A stretch of 64,000 nt of DNA from a virus, in IMG/VR virus record IMGVR_UViG_3300017957_001843, positions 1 to 64,000 of that record; one strand, written 5' to 3'. Each line of letters begins with the position of its first letter. Within the stretch, counting starts at the first letter, position 1. Of this stretch, positions 57,201 to 62,180 are shown piece by piece. The notes under the pieces were generated by a model, which was given only the letters and a program-made list of their open reading frames with translations, made no database searches and was not told the origin of the DNA. The translations under genes and the position numbers were made by a program.

Positions 57201-58096
57201 TATGCTGTTGCTACTTCTTCTCCGTCTTCGCCTAATTTTCTTATACCATCAGGATAAAGAGTGCTTACATTTTCTCCTTCTTCGAATTCAATGCTACCAC
57301 TATCAGGTAAAACAATAAACTCACCTGTATCGTAACTTAAATTATTTGCATCATACAAACTGCCATCAAACAAGCCGTTGTCTCTAAGTCCTTCAGTGCC
57401 TGCGGTTATAACAGCAGTTCCGGGAGTAAATGATCTACTAATAGCAATAGCCATAGGATGTCCTGGCGCATCTATTTCAAATCTATAAGTTTGACCTCTA
57501 TAAAGTTTTATAGAGGGGTTACTTACAAAACCGTCATTAAATATATACGTTGTATTATCGCCTTGATCTGACGTTGTTACAGTGTATGTGCTTGTAACTT
57601 CTTGACTTTGTCCTCGTACTGGCACAGATAAAGGACCAGTAGGTGCCCAATAGTATTCTCTAAAATTAACAAACTTATCCCAATCAATATGCGGGTTCCA
57701 ACTATAATATTCTGAACTGTTTAATCTACTGTGGTTTTTTGTATTAGCACCAAAATAATTTAATGTGCCAATATAGTCATTATAATCTTTATAAAAAGTA
57801 ACATTATTAGACTCGTCTTTTATTACAGTTGCAGGTTCGAGCTGATATGCTTCTCTAGAATCGTTTACATCATTCAAATAATTATCAGAGGGGTTAAATG
57901 ACTTTGCAGTTTTACGTCCTACATAATCATTTAATTTTTCAGCAACGCCGGGCTGTATAAGTTGATCTATTGTTCCTTGTAAGAATTTTTTATTTGTAAC
58001 ACTGCGGAAAAATTTAGGAATAAAATCACTAGCAGTACGGTTTTGTTCTCCGTCAGCTGGCAATGCACTTTCATTCTGTTCGTCGTTGTAAGACAT
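42284..58096 (-). CDS. Giant (5270-residue) virion structural protein, baseplate-region
   Basis: A single uninterrupted reading frame of 5270 codons, the largest in the window. It begins DFIPKFFRSVTNKKFLQGTIDQL, a start I associate with large cyanophage structural proteins. A beta-sandwich with PSIKLYRGQTYRFEIDAPGHP lies at about residues 160-260. At least five Y-x-K-x-D/N-x-V-x-Y motifs of carbohydrate-binding CBM5/12 style are spread along it (LYVKDTIVEY, YDIGTLVKY, SYVKGDIVRY, AYTKGDVVIF, LYRRNTIVVY), with FG-GAP-like repeats (GEYLAIGAPNASYV, SSIAVSVPYDD) and GxGYxxxPxVxIxG-type repeats near the end. T4 gp7 stands at the same place and is far smaller. It overlaps gp6 by one base (TAATG). 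Virion location is inferred from context. Confidence 0.75.
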   Translation of the reverse strand: MSYNDEQNESALPADGEQNRTASDFIPKFFRSVTNKKFLQGTIDQLIQPGVAEKLNDYVGRKTAKSFNPSDNYLNDVNDSREAYQLEPATVIKDESNNVTFYKDYNDYIGTLNYFGANTKNHSRLNSSEYYSWNPHIDWDKFVNFREYYWAPTGPLSVPVRGQSQEVTSTYTVTTSDQGDNTTYIFNDGFVSNPSIKLYRGQTYRFEIDAPGHPMAIAISRSFTPGTAVITAGTEGLRDNGLFDGSLYDANNLSYDTGEFIVLPDSGSIEFEEGENVSTLYPDGIRKLGEDGEEVATAYIERGTIEFTIPFSAPDRLYYVSKNDQDTSGVIRIYDIEENTFLDVGNEVLGKKQYTSANGVELSNGMKIKFQGNITPKKYEEDLWYVEGVGDKIVLINEKDLLIPAVYNQDVLVPYDSDAFDVLPFSNASSYAQDKDYIIINRAAKDKNSWSRYNKWFHKDVIEKSYTYNNLPINIDENFRAKRPIIEFNAGLKLYDYGVEAKQDVDLIDTFTRDVFSTIEGTIGYNVDGIELAEGMRVLFAADTDLIVRGKIYEVKFITINNRRQISLVETEDTTPLSLENVLVKQGNKNSGQIYHYHNNEWALAQVKNKINQSPMFDLCCPQGNPYGDLDVFNSSTFKGTKIFSYKQGQGTEDDELGFPLTYRSLENSGDIVFEFNLQNDSFTIQENEQIVTVNTDIAFLRKYKTRTEFDYVNGWSSQPIQSKQWVIDQRIVDISQVNDFAVRVYNNAGDLNDLRLIVYVNNKLQYKNVDYTINRINQRALIRFTSNLSVNDVLLVKSDSKSQKNNNGYYEVPINLDRNPLNEDISEFTLGEVIDHVDSMVGEINDFKGVFPGRGNIRDLGNINKYGKRFVKHAAPINLPLYHITNKKYNLIKAIKYANTEYNRFKRVFLDTATTLGFDGETKQHVDKILAAINKDKVKSQPFYFSDMLGYGPYNKIDYRVLDSRITQYALTNSFGLEELSSKSVYIYLNGKQLTFEKDYTFDNQGYVIISAGQIENDLIEIYEYETTDGSYISPTPSKLGLYPKYYPELTLDDTYQTESSVDGKEYKIYGEVSEGFKNAGIRGWFYPVFTTQQAAIDKDVENGGTGSFHIHQIKGHNRNLYMPDTGGFHGVNDNIEIDAYPVGIPMIRGHDGSYVRAYLDFRDELLLELEKRIFNNIKVDYDKTGIDIDAFEGNDKGDNEFDRSEVNGSLLQFFKKWLTFVDADYTDNFFYDRTNPFTYNYSSALDPNGKLLPGFWRGVYKRAFGTDRPHSHPWEILGIKRKPKWWDTVYGPAPYTSDNLILWRDIEVGKIAEPGNVRYTEKYAKPNITSHIPVDTKGFVKAPQRSGYVNQFVQRQSTNNFSFGDESPVETAWRRSSDYPFAIITSLILNKPSDTLGKGFDVSRTITNLAGQQVYKETGKNLTTNKIIFPNTFADNLRISTSGLVNYIYNLVASDILTVYNDYQQEVLSITNQLGFKLGSFSDKTKLNLILDSRSPQQQLEDGGIYIPPENYEIFFNTSSPQFVASYSGVVVEKRASGFTIRGYNNENPFFNYYAPIIGSKAVPVSVGGVSEATTDWEAEKLYVKDTIVEYVNNFYRVTKTHTTGESFTTTNLVKLPEVPTVGGKTALFKRNFDKNETLSIPYGQTLKNSQEVVDFLLGYGEYLKEIGFDFNFVEGEGIVNDWDQICKEFLFWTTQGWASGTVITLSPAANRFNFQKDYLVVDNINDDFYPYSILQANGEPLSREFTSLLRDKNSFGIQTNNETEGLYSAVLPLVHKEHVVLIDNNTVFNDIIFQPSTGYRQERIKVTGYRAADWNGSLNIPGFVFDDAKVTDWTTWKDYDIGTLVKYKQFYYVATKNVPGSSTFNSNDWYRLSEKPESELITNFDYRINQFTDFYSLDTQGFDINLQQMAKQLTGFQKRQYLANIIPDDVSQYKFYQGYIQDKGTQNALDKLFKSLGTAGENTLEFYEEWALQVGRYGNVDNKKQIEINFKEDKIQESPQAIELVQSLPDTNFDRHYRILPFQMYDTPLEYNHKPFPTKILTEEIIKSGGFVNEEDVTFVAGTESELPDGDVNQLAIGDYIWVVETGNNPWAVYQHIEADVYGQELTETLTANDDGDPIWELKVDRWAGGNVKEGDFIGVKGADEFNLTGFYKVESIKLDKIRFSTISGNQPETFTGKNYIVTKLRNVRTENVETANLLAQSKIYDKQKFWIEDYENGDWKVIENNPAYKLHQSIINISDYDDEDQGFSDSMAVTGDNKNFFVSSGKDKNGKVDYYRRGSDSNLLQVDQSIFPPDRIRPWLPNTLYRRNTIVVYDIDSTRTYWKSVQSHTSGNVFSDAEIAEYWVQEDNPFAYFDPIYSNFGQSIDVSIDGEYLAIGAPNASYVKTRYKGDFDPDTSYVKGDIVRYRESLWRANRNILPRIEDQPFSTFDSYIDITEEADADSTSLTLLVAGDPGLPNNIVDHFLVRAPADMYNGTDVGDGVSLAWNIRSFTYPTLDNYYPFNNQITEITPEFLRQEHIINEKVDHIFYIDAFVTLPTIGDRVVTDTGAGEVYYTAKNEDSAVIYIINANGTFSVTGELYTSNDDFVGFYTEENTYATTDAVGGYWLFKTYRTSEAPTSGYTTTTFAGEEFTYRNNSTYYDVGRGLVYVDVRLASEIVEQHPINLYSNIQDAIGTIGPYINRKNQASFISHLAYTGDNGGTELARPSTKLVIRAAKEYSDELYARFLQDPNQTFGMKFFDNPDYDITTSGISINDLTKNQLVEDIWDGFIDFEFTEFDFQGDVFEPEIGDILVDVQTPRDGFGGLALTSNTTSAAEVVFYQRNFNRVRVYVKVRTDLQPGNFEQQTNIGRYQIKRLSNPSLRGAGDPDQVIGTVDSVDDDIAIGNSIIGKLLLIDAGRNFPVSKNWNDVIPIIDQEYFFFNEDTLSGIDRLQNAPYSLNKDYTQVFNIPADRFGTGGYENQGVVSIYRRDNTGLYQFQIAIASEYAGKDKRFGSKVKISKNNELYTLFISNEPSGDSRNDPYEWRTNPGAIEIYNQGVDTTVNLTGGYKLDAAYTKGDVVIFKDDYFRANKDIASSAEEDIRNPVLWNNISWRRGKDEQYRGQFNDLYSYAENNIVLQDGTFWKALTNISAGADAPSLTNTSWESQIDSIDYLGYLPNLTGFATLFEQVYDPIENIEQFADAFDVSENGETLIVKTKQMLSDSTFESAIAVYNLEQKKYNLKQIIKAPSSSYVLKDHDNDSETPDVYVDQNLWANSISLKPDGSSIAVSVPYDDANKIDQGAVWIYSYDYNANKFGIEDNGVTAPTFTLQSPNNEEVERFGYSLDYSNENLAISSLNGDMVIPTRFDTYVNRLNEINYILDTDSEERDATTFDKNFTTFANRKVDKGTVYIFEDIGNGLIYSEQLLYPNQRENFGDNILSQGNHIYVGLPYAQNVIGNERGFVIDYRKVKNTKSWTSLRSSRLPVDLDKIDGMFVYNKRSNEIISYIDYIDPIQGKIAGIVDQELTYKLNYDPAKYNVGPIADKDVDPKLFWGASYVGQVWWNVSTARFSFPYQGSTTFQRNEWNRLLPGATIDIYEWVESDYLPSQWNQLADTDNGLSLGISGTAIYGDTKYSAKLEYDQVSQTFSTKYYFWVENKQTVPNLPNRKLNLRNMVQLIARPRQSGYRYVSLIAENKLVINNLDKIITSDDIVLNIKYKEEVGKEQNEHTQYQIISENLSSSKPNKDIELKWFDSLIGVDSTLRPVPDPKISPAKRIGIQNKPRQSIFVNRIEALKQTVERINFVCSQSPIVDEKNINNLLQKENAPSTFTGRYDLAIDTFDELEFVSTNRVTPAKLTPIVVNGKILRVEITDPGRGYKIEPSYQIEGDGSGAVFEISINNLGQITNVDVVSQGVGYNDNVAIKLRKFSVLVNADSTAFNKWTIYEYNEVQKNWLRTAIQSYDVSLYWNYVDYYAEGYNQFTDIDYAVQNSYQLAALDDTIGDVVKIENVGSGGWILLEKISNENTEDYTINYKTIGRQNGTIELASSLYDFANNDIGYDNKSFDSAFYDTNPVRELRIILETIRDDIFIGDIEIEYNQLFFASLRYILSEQTNVDWFFKTSFISATHKLGMLEMTPTFKYSNLEDYEEYVKEVKPYSTNIRKFVDSYDHVEPTGSVLTDFDLSPYYDTTSGNIRSSNTTLVTNNLVGDETNTLVYPRKHWRDNFGYQIKDIEIADSGSEYTFTPVVKISGGGGAGATAKAVLGYGKITKIIVTNPGNGYTSLPTVTIEGSKDENGTDAKAVAVLGNGVVRSPHIVVKFDRLLGDYFFQTIQKSETFEGTNNKTVFDLPFPIELDNSKVKVFVNEIEQLRSKYTYENIIDNSKSYTRSRGKIIFTTPPALGDTITVQYQIPLSMLGAEDRIQFAYNPLSDMYGKDLAQLMTGVDYGGVEVRSYAFVGISGWDRKGWYTDLWDEFDDQFEDEVFTADQSTIAVQLTKPLENGVEYNVYRRSYSSQEPNPNPFVRLDDPNFGTTLPVTNTNAIIQSITGDGTTDIINLQDLGVVLLDGDTLIVRKTTSDGSILPDTNSYDTQLSGGDLAYTTATGINAEDIITDGDGFISEAAQAGPEELVPGQVFDTLDIKVYTRDGSGQGKIFLQNYRIVESQNVYNLGVAPGTVDSVFVKIDNTILTQGEDYDIDWNNNVVVIRSVVTDIEIWQEGAALNIVTMSQAGQSILDYNSYFGDGVNRHFATNVRLQEDISVYASIDGVKQEVTFGEDSSNSNLVVDFDTAPPEDSLVYIAIFAGNSIVNYSQLKKDTFLGDGTETNFELSSAPFYSKPTQYNLIVKVDNNILSPGYNIQYTIPENRQREFALEVFQQPSGSLLTTDIVVFLNGSLITVEELQWRFDIANSSVVLADDVGNPGDSLEIYVITDGEYTLTSPTTVTLTNPPADESEIEIYQFSNHDILEIERMNYDVVSRTTLNVDSNDYITYNRLTVGEIELRKPAIDSKYVWVIKNGTLLSAEVDYTLNEVKDKVILKEIPQPDDVLDIMHFTAEASESKFAYRQFKDILNRTHFKRLDAAATTLAAPLNQYDLRIELVSGENLSEPNKSQNLPGIIFIDGERIEYFVKENNILRQLRRGTLGTGIKDVYNIGTKVYDQNISKTVPYRDTSIVQNFTSDGLSRVYQITDPTAFIDEIEVFVGGKRMDKQEQKRYLPIFEQDSPEGDVTIDPDVKFDPISQSIVLREIPIEGTVISIVKKQGKLWTQNNETLGESDNSISRFLRAGTSELPE

Positions 58097-61000
58097 TAGT
58101 AACTAGATCCTCCGCTGTTAGATGAGCTTGTGTAAGTTGTACTACTGGTCGAAGTTGTACTACTGGTCGAAGTTGTACTACTGGTCGAAGTTGTACTACT
58201 AGTTGAGCTTGTTGCATTTGCACTTGCAATTCCACTTGTTGTAGAAGTAGAAACACTTGTGACTACACTTCCGCTTGCTTGTAATTCTGTAGCTGTAATC
58301 TCATCTATGATTTGTATATCAGAAACTTGCGCTGCACTAATAAAAATTTCATCAAATTCTGATTTTATTTCAAATAGTGATCCAAAACTTTGAGTTTCTT
58401 TTTTTGGAACAATTAAAATACTTTGTAACTTAGGACTTAACGTGTTCATTATGTATGCACTTAGTTCTTGGAAATAGAAAGTTTCTCCAAAGTCCCAATT
58501 TTCTAATTCAAAAAATTTGTCTACAGCAGAGATAATATCTGCTTTTAATTCGTTTTCATTTATGACTAAATTTTTGTTACGCACAATTTTAAAATTAACC
58601 TGCAAATCTTCTTTTGCCTTGCTACCAAACAATATTTTATACTTAACAGGATGATATACTATTTCATCACTTATTGACTTAATTGCATTTATAGAAGATC
58701 CGTAAGATCTTGTCAACACATCATTACTTGTAGGTAAAGGCATTACATCGATTGCACCTTTTATAAATTTACGCATTTCTACATCATAATTTTTTGTAAG
58801 TAGATATGTATCTATTATATTGCTTGCGCTCGGATCGATTCTATAATTATCGTCTGCAACGTGGATGTAATGGAATTTTAAATTGGATCTTCCAGTAAAC
58901 GCTTTATAATCAGTAGAAAGAGTCAAATTTCCTGCGGCTTTATTTAATTTTTTAAATACTTGTTCTTCTACCAAATAAAATACTTGACCTTCTACGTGTG
59001 TAGAGTACGAACCGATTGCATTTTCATTTGTTACAATTTTTACTTCTTGGGTTCCGGCTGTAGTTATTTCATTCGCAAAAAATTTAAAATCTTCTACACC
59101 ATCACTTGTTGTATATTTTTTTTGAAATACCAATTTATTTGCAATATCAATTAAATTGTTATTCTCATCAACTAAATCATTGAAAATATCTAAATTATCT
59201 ACTGCTCCGTCATCATCTAAATCAAAAAACTGCACTTGTATTTTTCTAGTGTCAACATAGCCTTCGGCATCTCTGTAGGCATCACTAATGCTCCATACAT
59301 AATCTTTTGAATATGGTTCGCCACTTGCAGCTTGTCTGTTTATACTTAAAATTTTAATTTGGTCTCTAATAATTTTTCCTGTTTTAGGATCGTAAATTTT
59401 ATCTGCTGCATCAAAGAAAAATCTAATTTCGTTTGCACTTTCAAAAATATATCTTTGATTTCTGTTAGTGATAGTATACTTTTCTCCGTCATTTGTGAAA
59501 TTTAGTAGCCAACTTGAATCTAAATTAGCAGCCGTAGTATCTCCCGATTTACCTAAAGCAAAATCATTTACCGAATTAACATTTTCTGCCAATACAAGTT
59601 TCCACTCTCTAGTAGTTGTATCATATCTTAAAGCAAAATCTTTATAAGAAAACGTTTGATCTATTATTTGTATTTTTAAATCATCACTTAAAACTTTAGA
59701 AAATTTTGCTACAATTGAAACTAATTGGCTGTTATCATTAACTACGTCTGTAAGACTAATATCTCCTATAGTATTCACCACGCTATCGCCTTCATTATTA
59801 ACAACAGAAACTTTTGTCCATTTATATAACGAAGCACCAAATTGTTCAGCATTTGTTGTTAATGTGCCATTTGGTAAAAAGTATTGTTGTGTTTGTCCTT
59901 GCATAGGTGCTTTGAATTTCAACATAGACCCTGTTTCTAAAAATCTAAGATTATTACTTGTAAAGGAAGATACTTTAAATCTATTTGTTGTATCATTTTG
60001 TGATACTAAATTGCCTGTGTTTTCATTTATTGCTTGATACTCGTTTTTCCAAATTGCAGACAAATCAATAGTATCGATTTGAGGAAATTCACTATAATAA
60101 AAATTACGCAAATTTGTAGATTGTATAATACCTTCTATTGTATTATATATTACACCTTCAATATCAGTTTGTGTATTAAACGTAAACGTGGAAGTTGAAT
60201 CATAATATTCTTTGTAAATAACACCATCATCAGCAAATAGGCTTGTGTTAGAATATTTGCCACTTGCATCTATTAAATCAAAATATCTGCTTATACCACT
60301 AGATATCCTGTTCACACTTTTTGTTTTAATAATATCTTGGCTTATTGCTAAAGGCCCTATATTATAATCTTCAGCTGTAATTAATCTGTTTTGCGTATAA
60401 TAAGTTGCAGGAGCATTTTGTTTTATACTTGTATTAGTTTCTGTCGTTGTACTGTTAGAAACAGTATAATTTAGTCTTAGGCCAATTGTTAATTTTTCTA
60501 AATTTCCGGCTCGCCCTTGATAAGGTATTTCAATGTTGACATTACCTATACCATTGGGTGTAACAACCATATTTTTATTTGCACTTGTTCTATAAAAAAC
60601 TTTAAAATTGCCTGCAGGTAAATTTCCAAATACACCGTCACTAAAAACTAAATTTATTCTATCACCTACTCTAGTTGTAACAGCAAATACGTTTCTAATA
60701 CCTTCAAACAAACTATTGTAAATTACATTATTACCTTCAACATTATCTAATCTTGTCCAAGGAGTTGTTTCAAACCCATTTGAATCTGTATTGTACAACC
60801 AAATGTCATCGTTATTAATATTTTCGGCATCAATTGCAATTATCTGATTAGGTGTAGGATTTGTTACATTGAATGTACCTGTATCAAGATTTCCTTGCCT
60901 AAAGTGCATAAAAAATCCAGTGTTTATACTACCTGCTCCTTGACCGTCATCTCTAAACAAAAATGCAGGACTGGTTCCAGGTACAGGAGGTTCTTCTACA

Positions 61001-61671
61001 ATAACATCACCTTGTATATCTGTACTAACAACTTCAAATCTTGTTGAAACGCCTTCTATGTTTTTAGAAAAAGGAAAGATTGCACTGTCTGTATTAGTTG
61101 CATTTATTCTATATTTTTGCGTTTGCACACCGTCAATATTTTGAGCCTTCAAGGGGTTGCCAATTGCATTGTTAGCAGGTAATGCAGCATTTAAGATTTT
61201 TATAAATTGTTCAAAATAGTTTTCATTAGTCTGATCGTTCCATTTTATTACTCTGCCTGACAGTTGTGAACCTGCACTATCAGTTAAATTTTCACTAGTT
61301 TTAACTGTAGTAATTTTCAATAAACCCCTGGCTGGTTGATTTCTTCTAGGATTGTAAGAAAGCATACGTGCTAATCTTAGTATACTTTCACGTCTTTCTG
61401 CAGTTTCAAGGAAATTTTCTCTAGCATTTAGGTCTACACGGAATGATAAGTTTTGCCCAAGGAAAGCAATCATATCAATTAGTGCAAGATATTCACTTGA
61501 CTCAATATAATCATTAAAATCTTCTGGATAGTTTTGACGCAGATAGTTAATCATTGTCCTGCGTAGGTTATCGAAATCATAGCTTTGGAAATCTGCATTC
61601 CTAAAACTTTGGTATATTTTTTTCCAGTCTTCAGCTACAAGTAACCTAGACTGTCTTTCGCTTGAAGACAT
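58096..61671 (-). CDS. 6: Baseplate wedge protein gp6
   Basis: A 1191-residue protein. The N-terminal region MINYLRQNYPEDFNDYIES, LIDMIAFLGQNLSFRVDLNARENFLETA and LRLARMLSYNPRRNQPARG is the characteristic gp6 baseplate wedge start of T4-like and cyanophages; gp6 forms the ring around the hub and links wedge parts. The middle holds beta-rich repeats. The C-terminal tail is Ser/Thr rich and coded by the 18-base tandem repeat, with a Gly-Ser-Tyr end. It is nearly twice the size of T4 gp6 but normal for cyanophage-like gp6. AAGGA lies before the ATG, which follows a late promoter-like element. Confidence 0.9.
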   Translation of the reverse strand: MSSSERQSRLLVAEDWKKIYQSFRNADFQSYDFDNLRRTMINYLRQNYPEDFNDYIESSEYLALIDMIAFLGQNLSFRVDLNARENFLETAERRESILRLARMLSYNPRRNQPARGLLKITTVKTSENLTDSAGSQLSGRVIKWNDQTNENYFEQFIKILNAALPANNAIGNPLKAQNIDGVQTQKYRINATNTDSAIFPFSKNIEGVSTRFEVVSTDIQGDVIVEEPPVPGTSPAFLFRDDGQGAGSINTGFFMHFRQGNLDTGTFNVTNPTPNQIIAIDAENINNDDIWLYNTDSNGFETTPWTRLDNVEGNNVIYNSLFEGIRNVFAVTTRVGDRINLVFSDGVFGNLPAGNFKVFYRTSANKNMVVTPNGIGNVNIEIPYQGRAGNLEKLTIGLRLNYTVSNSTTTETNTSIKQNAPATYYTQNRLITAEDYNIGPLAISQDIIKTKSVNRISSGISRYFDLIDASGKYSNTSLFADDGVIYKEYYDSTSTFTFNTQTDIEGVIYNTIEGIIQSTNLRNFYYSEFPQIDTIDLSAIWKNEYQAINENTGNLVSQNDTTNRFKVSSFTSNNLRFLETGSMLKFKAPMQGQTQQYFLPNGTLTTNAEQFGASLYKWTKVSVVNNEGDSVVNTIGDISLTDVVNDNSQLVSIVAKFSKVLSDDLKIQIIDQTFSYKDFALRYDTTTREWKLVLAENVNSVNDFALGKSGDTTAANLDSSWLLNFTNDGEKYTITNRNQRYIFESANEIRFFFDAADKIYDPKTGKIIRDQIKILSINRQAASGEPYSKDYVWSISDAYRDAEGYVDTRKIQVQFFDLDDDGAVDNLDIFNDLVDENNNLIDIANKLVFQKKYTTSDGVEDFKFFANEITTAGTQEVKIVTNENAIGSYSTHVEGQVFYLVEEQVFKKLNKAAGNLTLSTDYKAFTGRSNLKFHYIHVADDNYRIDPSASNIIDTYLLTKNYDVEMRKFIKGAIDVMPLPTSNDVLTRSYGSSINAIKSISDEIVYHPVKYKILFGSKAKEDLQVNFKIVRNKNLVINENELKADIISAVDKFFELENWDFGETFYFQELSAYIMNTLSPKLQSILIVPKKETQSFGSLFEIKSEFDEIFISAAQVSDIQIIDEITATELQASGSVVTSVSTSTTSGIASANATSSTSSTTSTSSTTSTSSTTSTSSTTYTSSSNSGGSSY
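58135..58206 (-). repeat. 18-bp tandem repeat in the 3' end of gp6
   Basis: Three identical 18-base units AGTTGTACTACTGGTCGA (plus-strand sense) at 58135-58188 and a fourth with two changes at 58189-58206. They code an STTSTS-type hexapeptide repeat. Gain or loss of a unit keeps the frame. Confidence 0.9.
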
Positions 61672-61695
61672 AGCTTTTTCCTTGTTTATTAAAAA

Positions 61696-61703
61696 TATTT
61701 ATC
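61696..61703 (-). promoter_or_regulatory. Late promoter-like GATAAATA
   Basis: GATAAATA on the minus strand, 24 bases before the ATG of gp6, in the gap after gp25. It differs at one position from the GAATAAATA seen at 31080, 37580 and 42281. Confidence 0.55.
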
Positions 61704-61730
61704 TGATCTAAAAAAGTGCGTATATAATTT

Positions 61731-62168
61731 TTACAGCAATCCGTTAGCTTGATCAAACTTAAATTTTAAGGATTCAGATATGTCATAGGGTATAAAAGTT
61801 ACTTCGCATTCAACGCTAATGCCTTGTTCGTAAGTATCAACTATAATTTGATTTGCTTGAAGTCTTTCATCATAATTTACAATATTTGTGACATTTTCTT
61901 GTATAGCTTCTTGTATTGCGGGAGTAAAAGGTTCATACAATAAATCCCAAATAATGCATCCAAATGTCGGATCGGATAATTTTTCACCTTGTCGTATATG
62001 AAAGTGATTGATTAGATCTTGTTTGATAAGCTCAAAATCGTATAGACTAAAACTTTTGTTGTCTGTAGCCAAAGTGCTAAAGCCCCTGTAAGCTCTGCCT
62101 TGTTTTGCAGTTCTATTAGGAGTTTTAACACTAACTCTTTTATATAGATTTTTTTCTAATTCGCTCAT
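61731..62168 (-). CDS. 25: Baseplate wedge protein gp25 (GPW/gp25 family)
   Basis: A 145-residue protein with the GPW/gp25 pattern DFELIKQDLINHFHIRQGEKLSDPTFGCIIWDLLYEPFT and QEAIQENVTNIVNYDERLQ. The GEKLxxPxFG box is the family hallmark. gp25 sits at the top of the wedge beside gp6 and contacts the sheath. The length is close to the T4 protein (132 residues). It starts 12 bases after the gp5-like stop and is separated by 59 bases from gp6, as in related phages. Confidence 0.9.
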   Translation of the reverse strand: MSELEKNLYKRVSVKTPNRTAKQGRAYRGFSTLATDNKSFSLYDFELIKQDLINHFHIRQGEKLSDPTFGCIIWDLLYEPFTPAIQEAIQENVTNIVNYDERLQANQIIVDTYEQGISVECEVTFIPYDISESLKFKFDQANGLL

Positions 62169-62180
62169 ACTGTATTTAAC

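Noticed and set aside
58071-58256. 61-codon frame with VVQLRP repeats over the end of gp6
   Set aside because: It is the out-of-frame reading of the 18-bp tandem repeat in gp6; no start signal or independent support.
62171-62180. GTTAAATAC before gp25 as a late promoter
   Set aside because: It lies four bases from the ATG and differs from the core shared by the other elements; the message is more likely continuous from the gp5-like gene.
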